Below, one piece after another: positions 7,098 through 15,224 of a stretch of 18,855 bases of DNA. The stretch is taken from assembly GCA_036505615.1 (NCBI GenBank), contig DASXTB010000305.1, positions 1-18,855 on the forward strand. Reading direction: 5' to 3'. This DNA is from DASXTB01 sp036505615. Lineage in GTDB: Bacteria > Acidobacteriota > UBA6911 > JACQSX01. How positions within the stretch are numbered: the first letter of the stretch is position 1; every line of letters starts with the position of its first letter. Position numbers and translations under genes: made by a program. The notes under the pieces are model-generated. The model saw only the letters and a program-made list of their open reading frames with translations, was not told where the DNA came from and did not search any database.

Positions 7098-7703
7098 TCA
7101 ATCTTCTGGCGGAAGGCCGCCGGAGGTGGACATGATCCCGTTCCAGCGGACGACGTTCTGTACTTGGATGCAAAACTGGTCGAGTATTCTAGCGACCGTG
7201 TAATCTACGATGTCGTCAACACTGCGCGGATGGTTATAGAAAGCGGGAACCGGTGGAGCAATGATGACGCCCATCCGGGAAAGCTTCAACATGTTCTCTA
7301 GATGGATCTCGTTCAGCGGAGCTTCTCGGGGGACCAGCACCAGTTTCCGCCGCTCTTTCAGAATCACGTCCGCAGCTCGGTGAATCAAGTCATCTGACTG
7401 GCCGTGTGCGATGGCGGCAAGCGTCCGCATGCTGCATGGGGCAATAGCCATTCCGCTGGTTGAAAAAGATCCACTGGAAATGACCGCTCCCTGATCATGG
7501 GGCTGATAGACGTGATTGGCCATCTGTTTTACCTGGTCGAGCGTATAGGGCGTCTCGTGAACCAGGGTTCGGCCACCCCATTTGCTTACTATCAGATGTG
7601 TTTCCACGTCGGAGTCCTGGAGAAGTTGGAGCATGCGTATCCCATAGATGCTTCCAGTAGCTCCGGTAATTCCGACGATCAATTTGCGGGTTTTGTTAAC
7701 CAT
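7098..7703 (-). CDS. ubiX: UbiX-family flavin prenyltransferase
   Basis: A 201-residue protein, the usual UbiX length. It attaches a dimethylallyl group to FMN and makes prenylated FMN, the cofactor of UbiD-type decarboxylases. Family motifs are visible in order: the N-terminal flavin loop IVGITGATGSIYGIRML (9-25), SSGSFSTSGMAIAPCSMRTLAAIA (77-99; given as landmarks SGSF, APCS, TLAAIA), LVLVPREAPLNEIHLENML (121-139), and the C-terminal PPVPAFYNHP (150-159). No ubiD-like gene is in the window, so the partner enzyme must be elsewhere. The start ATG at 7703 lies directly next to a heptamer repeat array and has no clear Shine-Dalgarno. The nearby 123-codon ORF begins 19 nt after its stop. Confidence 0.94.
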   Translation of the reverse strand: MVNKTRKLIVGITGATGSIYGIRMLQLLQDSDVETHLIVSKWGGRTLVHETPYTLDQVKQMANHVYQPHDQGAVISSGSFSTSGMAIAPCSMRTLAAIAHGQSDDLIHRAADVILKERRKLVLVPREAPLNEIHLENMLKLSRMGVIIAPPVPAFYNHPRSVDDIVDYTVARILDQFCIQVQNVVRWNGIMSTSGGLPPED

Positions 7704-7710
7704 GTGAAAA

Positions 7711-7873
7711 AGCTTTCAGCTGTCAGCTCTAAGCTCTCAGCGATCAGCTTTCAGCCGGGAAAGAGAAATTTAACACGAACTTTGTTTTCCCGGATCCTTT
7801 TGTGACGCTTCATCATTAGAGAAACGTCAGGAGCTGATAGCTGAAAGCTGATCGCTGAGAGCTGAGAGCTTAA
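7711..7873. repeat. Inverted pair of tandem heptamer arrays (AGCTNNN)
   Basis: The left array, 7711-7755, has six full units of period 7 (agctttc, agctgtc, agctcta, agctctc, agcgatc, agctttc) plus agc. The right array, about 7832-7873, carries the complementary orientation (agctgat, agctgaa, agctgat, cgctgag, agctgag). The core between them contains an 8-bp stem CCGGGAAA/TTTCCCGG (7755-7762 and 7786-7793). The rest of the gap 7704-8058 between divergent ubiX and the cyclophilin gene has no recognisable gene. Confidence 0.9.
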
Positions 7874-8046
7874 CTCATTCCCGTAGCTCCAAAGAAGAAA
7901 TCTGACGCTTTCGGAGCTTTTGCCTGATACATTTGCGTTGTGCTGAAAAGGCTGATGCAAGGAGGCAATGGCGCGAAGCAATAGACTGTGTATTTTATGA
8001 CCAAAACTTAACCGATTTGTGAACGTTATGCGCACCAAGAGAACCT

Positions 8047-8052
8047 AGGGAG
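8047..8052 (+). promoter_or_regulatory. Ribosome binding site of the cyclophilin gene
   Basis: AGGGAG lies directly before an ATG at 8053 (too close) and 6 nt before the in-frame ATG at 8059. The spacing favours 8059 as the real start. Confidence 0.55.
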
Positions 8053-8058
8053 ATGCTC

Positions 8059-8700
8059 ATGAAGAAGATGATTTTTTGCGTCATGTTACTGATACCGATC
8101 ATGGCAATGTTTTCCACGGGATTGCCGGCGCAAAAGAAAAGCACCAAGTCAAAACCTGCAAAGGCGGCACGTACCGCGAAGGGTAATCCTTCGGTGAGCA
8201 TACAGACTTCGATGGGGACAATAGTGTTAGAACTTTATCCCGACAAGGCCCCGGTTACGGTCAAGAATTTTTTGGCCTACGTCGATTCTGGCTTTTATAA
8301 CGGGACAATCTTCCATCGGGTGATTCCCGATTTTATGATCCAAGGTGGAGGGTTCACCCCGGATCTGGGTAAAAAGAAAACCAGGCCCGCGATTAAGAAT
8401 GAAGCCAATAATGGGTTGAGCAACGCAAGGGGAACCATCGCCATGGCCAGGACATCGGAAGTGAACAGCGCCGCAGCGCAGTTTTTTATCAACGTAAAGG
8501 ACAACAGCACAAGCTTGGACCACCGCGGTAATTCTCCTGACGAATATGGATACGCGGTTTTCGGAAAAGTGAGTTCCGGTATGGATGTCGTCGATAAAAT
8601 CAAAAACGTAAAGACGACCAGCAAGGGGGGGTACGAGAATGTCCCCGTCCAGCCGGTGGTTATCAAGTCTGCCAAGCGGGGACAGTCTAGCCGCGGATGA
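8059..8700 (+). CDS. Secreted cyclophilin-type peptidyl-prolyl cis-trans isomerase
   Basis: A 213-residue protein from the ATG at 8059 (215 if the ATG at 8053 is used). Residues 1-24 form a signal peptide (MKKMIFCVMLLIPIMAM core, cleavage near LPAQ), followed by a Lys/Ala-rich linker to about residue 42. The cyclophilin domain follows with its signature residues: FYNGTIFHRVIPDFMIQGG (79-97, including the catalytic Arg in FHR), RGTIAMAR (124-131), and AAQFFINV (139-146). It should catalyse proline isomerisation in secreted proteins in the periplasm. It lacks the long insertions of eukaryotic cyclophilins and resembles bacterial PpiA/PpiB plus a linker. It is single-gene, convergent with the TPR gene at 8753. 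No obvious terminator is seen in the 52-nt gap. Confidence 0.95.
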   Translation: MKKMIFCVMLLIPIMAMFSTGLPAQKKSTKSKPAKAARTAKGNPSVSIQTSMGTIVLELYPDKAPVTVKNFLAYVDSGFYNGTIFHRVIPDFMIQGGGFTPDLGKKKTRPAIKNEANNGLSNARGTIAMARTSEVNSAAAQFFINVKDNSTSLDHRGNSPDEYGYAVFGKVSSGMDVVDKIKNVKTTSKGGYENVPVQPVVIKSAKRGQSSRG

Positions 8701-8752
8701 AGGCGATTGAACACGGACTCGAATTCTTCTCCACTGTGGGTTTGGCCCACTG

Positions 8753-10315
8753 CTACCGAGCGCCCAAGTATCCGATGCCTGCAGTCGTCCATTCGAAGGC
8801 ATAATCAATCTTCCATTGGCCGCCTTCCTTCAGCAGCACCAGAGGCGGGATGCGCTTTCCAGCGGCCGCACTGAATTCACAGAAAATCCGTCCCGCTACC
8901 AGCCTGCCTCTCTCAAGCGTCGACTGCTTCAGCAACTGCCGCACTTCAAGATTTTCAAAAACTCGTGAAGCGATGCTGCTGAATTGAGCGAAGTCATCGT
9001 CGTAGAGCTGGCGCGATGCTGGAGTCAACCATTGCCATATTCGCAGGTAATTTCCGGTAAGGAGGGCGGCTTTGTAGTCTTCGAAAAAATGCCGTATTTT
9101 CTGGGCCAGCATCGGCGTGACCGCTTCTCGGCTCCACAACAGATCGGCATTCATCGCTTCCCGGGCGCGCAAGCGATCCTGCCGGCGTAATTCCTCGAAG
9201 GTGCGGAGTTCCTTCTCAGCCAACGCATTCTGCGCCATCTTCAGATAAACCTGTGCCAGGAAATAATGAGCTTTCTCTTCTTCCGGATTCAATCGGACGG
9301 CAAGCTCCAGCTCTTGTCTGGCGCTGCCGAGCATCCCCGCTTCAAGATATATCCGGCCCAGCTCGGCATGGGAGTCGAAGGATTGTGGATTGAGGGAAAT
9401 TGCCTTCCTCAGGTGTTCAGCAGCGGTCTCCAGCTCGGGAGGGCTTTTCTTTGCATAGGCCTGCGACAGGAAATAATGAGCCTCGTAGCTGTCGGATTGC
9501 GACGTCAAAAGTTTTTCATAGATCCGGATTGCATCGGAGTATTCGCCTTGAATGTAGTGCCCATAGCCCAGACGAAGCGCTGCTTCCGGAAATGGATACT
9601 GCAATTTCAAGGCGTCTGAGAAGGCTTCTCTGGCCTCCTGAAACCTACCCCCTTCCTGGAGCGACCAACCCAAGCCGTATTGCAGCCGCGCGGAATCGGG
9701 GAAAAGACGAACAGCCTTCAGGAAGACTGTTTGCGCTCCCTGAATCCTGGTATGGCGCAGCAGCAGCATCCCCAGCTCATACCAGTCTTGCTGTCGCGCG
9801 GGGATGCGATCGACGAAAGCGCCGATTACGTCGTCATCCGGGCCCTGCTGGTAGGTCGGCTCTTGAAGGCGTGACAGAGAATCCTCCTTCAGAAGGCGTG
9901 TAAACTCTGTCGATGCACTGTCGTATTTCTTGAGCCGGACGTAATTCAAAGCTAGATTGAGCCGCACCGTTGTCGATTCCGGAAGGACTTGCAGCGCCCG
10001 CTGGTAATAGGTGGTGGCTTTTTCCGCGGGCCCGGCGCGCTCCAGCGTCGCGGCAAGCAGATTGAGAACTTCGAAGTCGTTTGTGTGTCTGGAAACAAGC
10101 TGCTCGAGAAGCTTGGCAGCGCGGTCGTAGTCTTTTTCGGCCAGCCGAGCGCGGACGCCTACAACCCAGGGCGGAACAGCACTGTCGGGAAGAGTACTGT
10201 GGGTCTTAGAAGTTGCAGCGCGCTCTTGCTTCTCCGCACCTTCTGACGGTCCTGGATCGGACTTAGGCGCTACCATCAAAACCAGGACGATCAGATTCAA
10301 GGCAACGTATTTCAT
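8753..10315 (-). CDS. Secreted TPR-repeat protein with NTF2-like C-terminal region
   Basis: A 520-residue protein. Residues 1-16 are hydrophobic after Lys2 (signal peptide or anchor), followed by a polar, low-complexity linker to about 45. Roughly nine tetratricopeptide units follow between about 50 and 385. Examples are NLLAATLERAGPAEKATTYY, YGLGWSLQEGGRFQEAREAF and HAELGRIYLEAGMLGSARQE, each with the usual small-residue/Tyr/Ala spacing. After a charged helix, residues about 405-515 change to an alpha+beta region (FFEDYKAALLTGNYLRIWQWL, ending WKIDYAFEW) that looks like an NTF2/SnoaL-type fold. TPR arrays bind proteins; no catalytic motif is seen. The start overlaps the stop of the CRTAC1 gene by one base (TAATG), so translation is probably coupled and the two products may work together. 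Confidence 0.88.
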   Translation of the reverse strand: MKYVALNLIVLVLMVAPKSDPGPSEGAEKQERAATSKTHSTLPDSAVPPWVVGVRARLAEKDYDRAAKLLEQLVSRHTNDFEVLNLLAATLERAGPAEKATTYYQRALQVLPESTTVRLNLALNYVRLKKYDSASTEFTRLLKEDSLSRLQEPTYQQGPDDDVIGAFVDRIPARQQDWYELGMLLLRHTRIQGAQTVFLKAVRLFPDSARLQYGLGWSLQEGGRFQEAREAFSDALKLQYPFPEAALRLGYGHYIQGEYSDAIRIYEKLLTSQSDSYEAHYFLSQAYAKKSPPELETAAEHLRKAISLNPQSFDSHAELGRIYLEAGMLGSARQELELAVRLNPEEEKAHYFLAQVYLKMAQNALAEKELRTFEELRRQDRLRAREAMNADLLWSREAVTPMLAQKIRHFFEDYKAALLTGNYLRIWQWLTPASRQLYDDDFAQFSSIASRVFENLEVRQLLKQSTLERGRLVAGRIFCEFSAAAGKRIPPLVLLKEGGQWKIDYAFEWTTAGIGYLGAR

Positions 10316-12003
10316 TATTTGGGCACCGGCTTCATACCATTGGGCTTGCGCAATGCAGTGATGCCTTTCCCTTCAGTAATCGTGACAAACTGATTGGCGC
10401 TGACGTGTTGCAGGCGGTCTCTGATTCCGCTGGGCCACAACACCTCCACTAATTCGGCCTCCGGAGCGGAGCCCAATCCGAAATGTGCGCGCGAATCGTT
10501 GCTGGAAAGGTAGCTTCCACCGCTCCGAACCTCGGCCGTGCGCACTGTGCCACCGACAGTGAGGCTGATTAGAGCGCCGATGCCCTCACGGTTGCTCTTC
10601 GTTCCGATCATGCGGAATGTGAGAAAGTTATTACGGTTTCCGCCCCCGTTGTGCAGCAGTTCGGGAAGATCGTCCATATTCACCACAAAGACATCCATAT
10701 CGCCGTCATTGTCGTAATCTGCAAAAGCTGCTCCTCGCCCGCAGATCGGCTTGGTCAGGTCGCCTCCGATTTCCTTGCTGACCTCGCGGAAATACCCTCC
10801 CAGGTTACGGAACAGCAAAACCCGCTGCTTATAGGTGTAACTTAGATGATACTTGTCGACTTCAGGATAGATGTGTCCATTTACTGCCAGGAGATCGAGC
10901 CATCCGTCGTTGTCGTAATCGATAAACTTCGTGCCCCAGCCAAGATAAGGGATGCTTGAAGCTCCCAGCCCGGCTTCTTCCGTCGCATCTCTGAACAAAC
11001 CTTTTCCGAGATTTCGGAATAGTGAATTCGTTTCTCCGGAAAAGTTCGTGGTAAATATCGACTGATAGCCGCTGCGGTCGTAATCGGCTGTGTCCACGCC
11101 CATTCGGGCCTGCTCCTTGCCGTCACCGTTGAAGGCGCAACCTGCCACCGTCCCCACGTCGGTAAAGGTACCGTTGTGATTGTTGTGCCAGAGATTGGCC
11201 GGCGTCGCGTCGTTGGCGACATAAATGTCGGGATACCCGTCACGATCGTAATCGACGAAAATTGCGCCCAGGCCGAAGTAAGCTTCGCCGGCGCCAACCC
11301 CGGCAGCATTAGTGACATCCTTAAACGTTCCGTCTCCATTGTTGTGATACAGCAGGTCGTGTTGGGCCTTGAGCCCCATCGGCCCGCACGCTACCCGGAT
11401 CCCGGAATAGAGGCAACCGGTGGGAAAGTGATAAATATCCATGTCCACATAGCGCGCCACATAAAGATCCAGCAAGCCGTCGCGATCGTAGTCTCCGAAG
11501 GTAGCGCTCGTCGACCAGCCTCCTCCCACGACACCGGCTTTCTTGGTCGTGTTTTCAAATGTTCCATCGCGCTTGTTGTGATAGAGAATGTTTCGGGCGA
11601 ATCCCGTCACGTAAATATCAGGAAATCCGTCGTTGTCGATGTCTCCGACAGCCACTCCCATCCCCCAGATTCCCTGCCCGCTTACTCCGGCGCGAAAAGT
11701 CACGTCCGTGAAAGTGCCGTCGCCATTGTTTCGGAACAACCTGCAAGGCGGGGGATCGGACTTGTCCTGGCCTTTCAGTCTCGACAGCGTGGAGCCGTTG
11801 ATGACGTACAGATCCAGCAGGCCATCTTGATCGTAGTCCAGCCACGCTGCGCCGTGACCGACCGTCTCCAAGAGCGAAACCTTTTCTATTCCTCCCGACA
11901 AATCGCGGACCTGGACGCCCGCCAGGCCAGCTACATCTACGAATTCAATTGGCGGCGCGAGACTATGAATGAAACTGAATTCCAAAAGCAGAAATGCGCC
12001 CAT
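10315..12003 (-). CDS. CRTAC1-family protein: FG-GAP/VCBS repeats with ASPIC/UnbV C-terminal domain
   Basis: An extracytoplasmic protein of about 562 residues. At least seven calcium-binding-type DxDxDG loops are visible in order: DYDQDGLLDLY, DIDNDGFPDIY, DYDRDGLLDLY, DYDRDGYPDIY, a degenerate DYDRSGYQSI, DYDNDGWLDLL and DYDNDGDMDVF. They are spaced as in FG-GAP/VCBS beta-propellers. The last about 100 residues carry the ASPIC/UnbV module (VRSGGSYLSSNDSRAHFGLG, then VEVLWPSG). I chose the ATG at 12003, which gives a hydrophobic signal segment (MGAFLLLEFSFIHSLA). The frame stays open to a GTG at 12258, but those 85 residues are read from a palindromic repeat. A GTG at about 12030, inside the repeat edge motif, is a second candidate. 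Paired with the TPR gene by a TAATG overlap. Such pairs are familiar from acidobacterial genomes; the function is unknown. Confidence 0.88.
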   Translation of the reverse strand: MGAFLLLEFSFIHSLAPPIEFVDVAGLAGVQVRDLSGGIEKVSLLETVGHGAAWLDYDQDGLLDLYVINGSTLSRLKGQDKSDPPPCRLFRNNGDGTFTDVTFRAGVSGQGIWGMGVAVGDIDNDGFPDIYVTGFARNILYHNKRDGTFENTTKKAGVVGGGWSTSATFGDYDRDGLLDLYVARYVDMDIYHFPTGCLYSGIRVACGPMGLKAQHDLLYHNNGDGTFKDVTNAAGVGAGEAYFGLGAIFVDYDRDGYPDIYVANDATPANLWHNNHNGTFTDVGTVAGCAFNGDGKEQARMGVDTADYDRSGYQSIFTTNFSGETNSLFRNLGKGLFRDATEEAGLGASSIPYLGWGTKFIDYDNDGWLDLLAVNGHIYPEVDKYHLSYTYKQRVLLFRNLGGYFREVSKEIGGDLTKPICGRGAAFADYDNDGDMDVFVVNMDDLPELLHNGGGNRNNFLTFRMIGTKSNREGIGALISLTVGGTVRTAEVRSGGSYLSSNDSRAHFGLGSAPEAELVEVLWPSGIRDRLQHVSANQFVTITEGKGITALRKPNGMKPVPK

Positions 12004-12016
12004 CAGAGTCGCGAGT

Positions 12017-12331
12017 CGGGAATTATTCACAAATTTTTGTAGCGAGAAGAAAAGCCGCGCAGCGGCGCAGAGAATTATAGCCGAGGCCGTGAGGCCTCGG
12101 TCAGGCGTCCCCAGATAGGTGAAGCCGCGTAGCGGCGACAGAATTCGATACGCGAGATGACATGCCTGCGATTGATTGTGTATTTGCACATCAAAAATAC
12201 TCTGTCGCCCGCCTGAGGCGGGCTCGTCATTTTCGGGGACACCTGACCGAGGCCTCACGGCCTCGGCTACAATTCTCTGCGCCGCTGCGCGGCTCGCTTT
12301 ATGCCTACAAGAGATTTGTGAATAATCCGGG
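12017..12331. repeat. Palindromic MITE/REPIN-like element with about 96-nt inverted arms
   Basis: The left arm is 12017-12112 and the right arm 12236-12331, inverted copies matching over nearly their whole length with a few mismatches and small gaps. Each arm starts with the edge motif ATTTGTGAATAATCC, continues with ttgtagc, then two hairpins (GCCGCGCAGCGGCGCAGAGAA and GCCGAGGCCGTGAGGCCTCGG), and ends TCAGGYGTCCCC. The 123-nt core has two more, non-identical hairpins (GCCGCGTAGCGGCGACAG at about 12124 and CCGCCTGAGGCGG at about 12210). It contains no transposase gene, so any mobility would be driven from elsewhere. It lies between the CRTAC1 start and the stop of the MFS gene. Confidence 0.92.
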
Positions 12332-12348
12332 CTAAGGACACCCTTTTC

Positions 12349-13680
12349 TTAAGACTTCGGGCGAGCATTCCAGATGGACGCCATCAACAGGGCGCCGATC
12401 AACGACAAGGGGCCAAAAAGATTAAAGACCACCGGCCAGCCGAAATTCTTTGAGAGATACCCCACTACCACGCCGGAAAGAGCAGCGCCAATAGAGCCCA
12501 GGCCATTGACGAATCCTGCTGCTGCAGACATGGCTCTCCTGGAACCAAAGTCGATGGTCGCAGCCGTCCCCGTCAAGGAGACCGGCCCATAAAGCAGAAA
12601 TCCCATGATAGCTACAGCTACAATGTTAGGAACGCGCCCCATCGTGCTGACTGTTCCGTAGAAATAAGTCACAACCGCCAGGCCTGTCATCATGAGGACC
12701 ACAACTGGGGCTCGCCGGCTGCTAAATATTCGATCGGAAGCAATTCCAGCCAGTATGGCGCCAAGTATACCGGCCGAGTCAAAAACCAAAAACGTGTAGC
12801 CCGCTTCGCTTACCTGATAGTGCAGAGAGTGTGACATGTAGAAGGGCAACCAGAATAGTAGCGCATAACGCACGAACGTCAGAAAAAAATAAGTGGCGCC
12901 AAGAATCCAGATGACGCGGCTCTTGACAACGCCGAGTGTGTCATCCCAATTGCTCTCAAAGCGAACCGGCTCAAATTGCGCAGCCGCAATTCGACCAGAT
13001 TGTTGAGAGCAATAAGTTTCGATGTCAGGAAGGCCCTCTTCTTCCGGCGACTTCAGCGGAAAGGAGAGAAAGATAAGCGCAAAACCTCCAACCACAATGG
13101 CGGGAACAAACCAGGCAGAGCGCCAGCCGTAGTGCACCAGCAGCCAGGTCGCCAGAAACGTGGAAAGGAGCGACCCCACCTGATAGCAGGTACACCAGAC
13201 GCCCATTACCGTTCCACGCTCTTCTGCGGAGAACCATTGAGAAATCGTCTTGATGCACCCCGGCCATCCCGCCGATTGAGCGAAACCATTCAGTCCATAG
13301 GAAACCAAAAGAATAAAGAAACTCTGTCCCGCTCCAAAAAGCAGGTTCAAGGCGGCAGTCGCTAAAAGACCGAACCCGACGAGCAGGCGACCTCCTATCT
13401 TGTCACCCAAAACGCCGTTGGCAAACTGACCGACGGCATACATAGCCAGGTGCGTGGTATCTATGTATCCCAATTGAAGGCTGTCGAGATTGAAGGCGCG
13501 TGCTACGGTCCCCTTGACTATGGAGTAATTGGTGCGACAGAGATAGAAGAACGCGTACGCTAACCATGTCAGTATGAAGGTCTGAATACGTATTCGTCGA
13601 TAGAGCGGTTTATAATTACTGGTCTCGCTTAGATTGGTGCCTTGATGTCTTGGTGGTTCACCCTTCACCGAACGGTTCAT
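12349..13680 (-). CDS. MFS transporter, organophosphate:phosphate antiporter-like (GlpT/UhpT/SLC37 type)
   Basis: A 443-residue membrane protein with about 12 hydrophobic helices. The first helix ends with YLCRTNYS, matching the Arg-containing start of GlpT/UhpT/SLC37 carriers, where this Arg helps bind phosphate. Helices 4-5 carry NGFAQSAGWPGCIKTISQWF and ERGTVMGVW, again typical of this subfamily. The C-terminal half has the usual SDRIF loop and VNGLGSIGAALSGVVVGYL. The central cytoplasmic loop is about residues 205-255. It probably exchanges a phosphorylated small organic molecule for phosphate, but the substrate cannot be told. The first about 20 residues (including PPRHQG) are read from a 'caccaagacaccaaggc' repeat arm, so the exact start at 13680 is uncertain; a weak ribosome site supports no alternative better. 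Confidence 0.87.
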   Translation of the reverse strand: MNRSVKGEPPRHQGTNLSETSNYKPLYRRIRIQTFILTWLAYAFFYLCRTNYSIVKGTVARAFNLDSLQLGYIDTTHLAMYAVGQFANGVLGDKIGGRLLVGFGLLATAALNLLFGAGQSFFILLVSYGLNGFAQSAGWPGCIKTISQWFSAEERGTVMGVWCTCYQVGSLLSTFLATWLLVHYGWRSAWFVPAIVVGGFALIFLSFPLKSPEEEGLPDIETYCSQQSGRIAAAQFEPVRFESNWDDTLGVVKSRVIWILGATYFFLTFVRYALLFWLPFYMSHSLHYQVSEAGYTFLVFDSAGILGAILAGIASDRIFSSRRAPVVVLMMTGLAVVTYFYGTVSTMGRVPNIVAVAIMGFLLYGPVSLTGTAATIDFGSRRAMSAAAGFVNGLGSIGAALSGVVVGYLSKNFGWPVVFNLFGPLSLIGALLMASIWNARPKS

Positions 13681-13790
13681 GCTGCGATTTTGCGAAATTT
13701 ATGTGACCGCTTTGCGGTTCCAGAGGCCTAGATATCGCGACTCTACAAAAAAGCGATTCATATTTTCATCGGAGCCACCAAGACACCAAC
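13640..13790. repeat. Inverted repeat pair (caccaagacaccaa family) around the MFS start
   Basis: ccttgatgtcttggtggttc at 13640-13659 is an inverted copy of ggagccaccaagacaccaac at 13771-13790. Between them is a short hairpin ACCGC-TTT-GCGGT (13706-13718). The rest of the 305-nt divergent gap up to 13985 holds no convincing gene and must contain the promoters of both neighbours. Confidence 0.7.
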
Positions 13791-13985
13791 TATAGTGTGG
13801 GTTTTTTCGCCGTTGGAGCCAAAAGTTTCGCGTATCTTTGTGTATCAAATGGGACATATTGGAACACCGTTCGCCGTGAATTATCCGAACTGGCGGACGA
13901 GCTTTTTCTTCACGTTAACACAAGATTTTCACGCCGGTAACAAACAATTGGTAAGGCGATCAGCATTTTCGATCAATTTTTAGAT
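13681..13985. other. Divergent intergenic region between the MFS and sulfite-oxidase-like genes
   Basis: About 305 nt. The first 110 nt are repeat-derived. The remainder (about 13795-13985) is AT-richer. No reliable -35/-10 pair, operator palindrome or riboswitch-like structure could be identified by eye. A 62-codon plus-strand frame here has no supporting feature and was not annotated. Confidence 0.5.
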
Positions 13986-15140
13986 ATGGCAATCATCGAG
14001 CACCCCGCTTCATCTTTGGCTCCAGCGACTGCTTCGCCACAACCCCTGAACCGGCGGGCGTGGCTCAAACAGTTGGTAGCGGCCGCGCTGATTTTCCCGG
14101 TTGGTAGAGCCGGGTCCCAGCCTTTGCAGGCCATCGCCGGAGGATCTCCCCCGCGGTGGCGGGAGTTTCTGTTTTCGGAATTGGGAAGCTGGCAGACGCC
14201 CACGGCACAATTCTTCCTACGCAGCCATCTTGACCACCCTCAACTGAGCGTTGCCGACTGGAAGCTCACGCTGGATGGGCTGGTCAAACAGAGAAGTGAA
14301 TTCTCCTTTGAGGAGCTGATCAAACTCCCTTCTGTCACCAGAACAGTTACCTTCGAGTGCTCCGGCAATCCGCCGGGAGGGGGATTAATCAGCACGGCGG
14401 AATGGCGCGCGATTCCGCTTCACCTACTTTTGGAGAAAGCCGGAGTCGGCGCCGGTGCGAAGGAAATCGTGTTTGAAGGAGCAGACTTCGGCCTTGACGA
14501 GGAGGAGAGTGTGCCTCTGATCTTTTCCCGCAGCATCCCTTTGCAGAAAGCCCTTTCGACGGAAACCATGCTCGCGTGGGAAATGAATGGAAAGCCTTTG
14601 TCATGGGAGCACGGCTTTCCAGTCCGCGTGGTTGTCCCGGGCTATTACGCCATGTCCCATGTGAAGTGGCTTTCACGGATTCGTGTCATCGATCACTCTT
14701 ACAAAGGCTTCTACATGACCAAACGTTACTTCACAGCCCGGCGAATCCCTGGAACTGGGAGATTTGAGTTTCGGGCCGAGATGCAGATGAAGATCAAGTC
14801 GCAGATTGCCCGACCCGTCAGCGGAGAACAAATTTCCGGCGCCTCCACCATCGTGACCGGGGCGGCTTGGAGCGGTGAGGGGATAGTGAAGCGCGTCGAG
14901 GTTAGCACCGATGGAGGATCCACGTGGACGGCTGCAGTACTGTTGGACAAGCCAGTGCGATACGCGTGGGTGCGTTGGCGTTTGGTCTGGAACACTCCCG
15001 CAAACGGGGTTTACACCCTGGTGTGTCGAGCATTTGACGACGCTGGTGGCGCGCAACCCGAGGAGCCGGACAACAGCGTCATCAACCGCTACGGCAATAA
15101 CTGGTACCACAGGGTCGAAATTAAAGTGCTACGCACATAA
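13986..15140 (+). CDS. Sulfite-oxidase-like molybdopterin oxidoreductase, Tat-exported
   Basis: A 384-residue protein. The N-terminus has a twin-arginine motif NRRAWLKQL (22-30) followed by a hydrophobic stretch (VAAALIFPVG), so export through Tat after cofactor insertion is expected. The oxidoreductase molybdopterin domain (about 65-240) carries the conserved cysteine ligand of molybdenum in FECSGN (C125), then HGFPVRVVVPGYYAMSHVKW (209-228), typical of the sulfite oxidase family. The C-terminal about 115 residues form the Mo-co dimerisation, immunoglobulin-like domain (VKRVEVSTDGGSTW). No cytochrome b5 or heme motif is present, so electrons must pass to a separate carrier. The substrate may be sulfite or another oxyanion/sulfoxide. 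It is the only gene of its transcription unit. There is no strong ribosome site before the ATG; no other start fits better. Confidence 0.93.
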   Translation: MAIIEHPASSLAPATASPQPLNRRAWLKQLVAAALIFPVGRAGSQPLQAIAGGSPPRWREFLFSELGSWQTPTAQFFLRSHLDHPQLSVADWKLTLDGLVKQRSEFSFEELIKLPSVTRTVTFECSGNPPGGGLISTAEWRAIPLHLLLEKAGVGAGAKEIVFEGADFGLDEEESVPLIFSRSIPLQKALSTETMLAWEMNGKPLSWEHGFPVRVVVPGYYAMSHVKWLSRIRVIDHSYKGFYMTKRYFTARRIPGTGRFEFRAEMQMKIKSQIARPVSGEQISGASTIVTGAAWSGEGIVKRVEVSTDGGSTWTAAVLLDKPVRYAWVRWRLVWNTPANGVYTLVCRAFDDAGGAQPEEPDNSVINRYGNNWYHRVEIKVLRT

Positions 15141-15224
15141 CGCGGTCAGATTTTTCCTCGCGGTGGAGGCGTGTGGGGAGCTTGTGAAAAATCTCACGCT
15201 CGCTGGGACAAGACCCTGAGAAAA

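Noticed and set aside
7711..7873. Possible CRISPR array because of regular short repeats
   Set aside because: The period is 7 nt with no spacers and the units are degenerate; no cas gene is near.
8736..8750. GTGGG-TTTGG-CCCAC hairpin as a terminator between two convergent genes
   Set aside because: The stem is only 5 bp and no T-run follows on either strand.
10881..11339. Long alternative frames inside the CRTAC1 and TPR genes
   Set aside because: They are shadows caused by the repeated codon pattern of the real genes and have no domain or start signal.
12004..12258. N-terminal extension of the CRTAC1 gene up to the GTG at 12258
   Set aside because: The added 85 residues are a reading of the palindromic element, and a better signal-peptide start exists at 12003.
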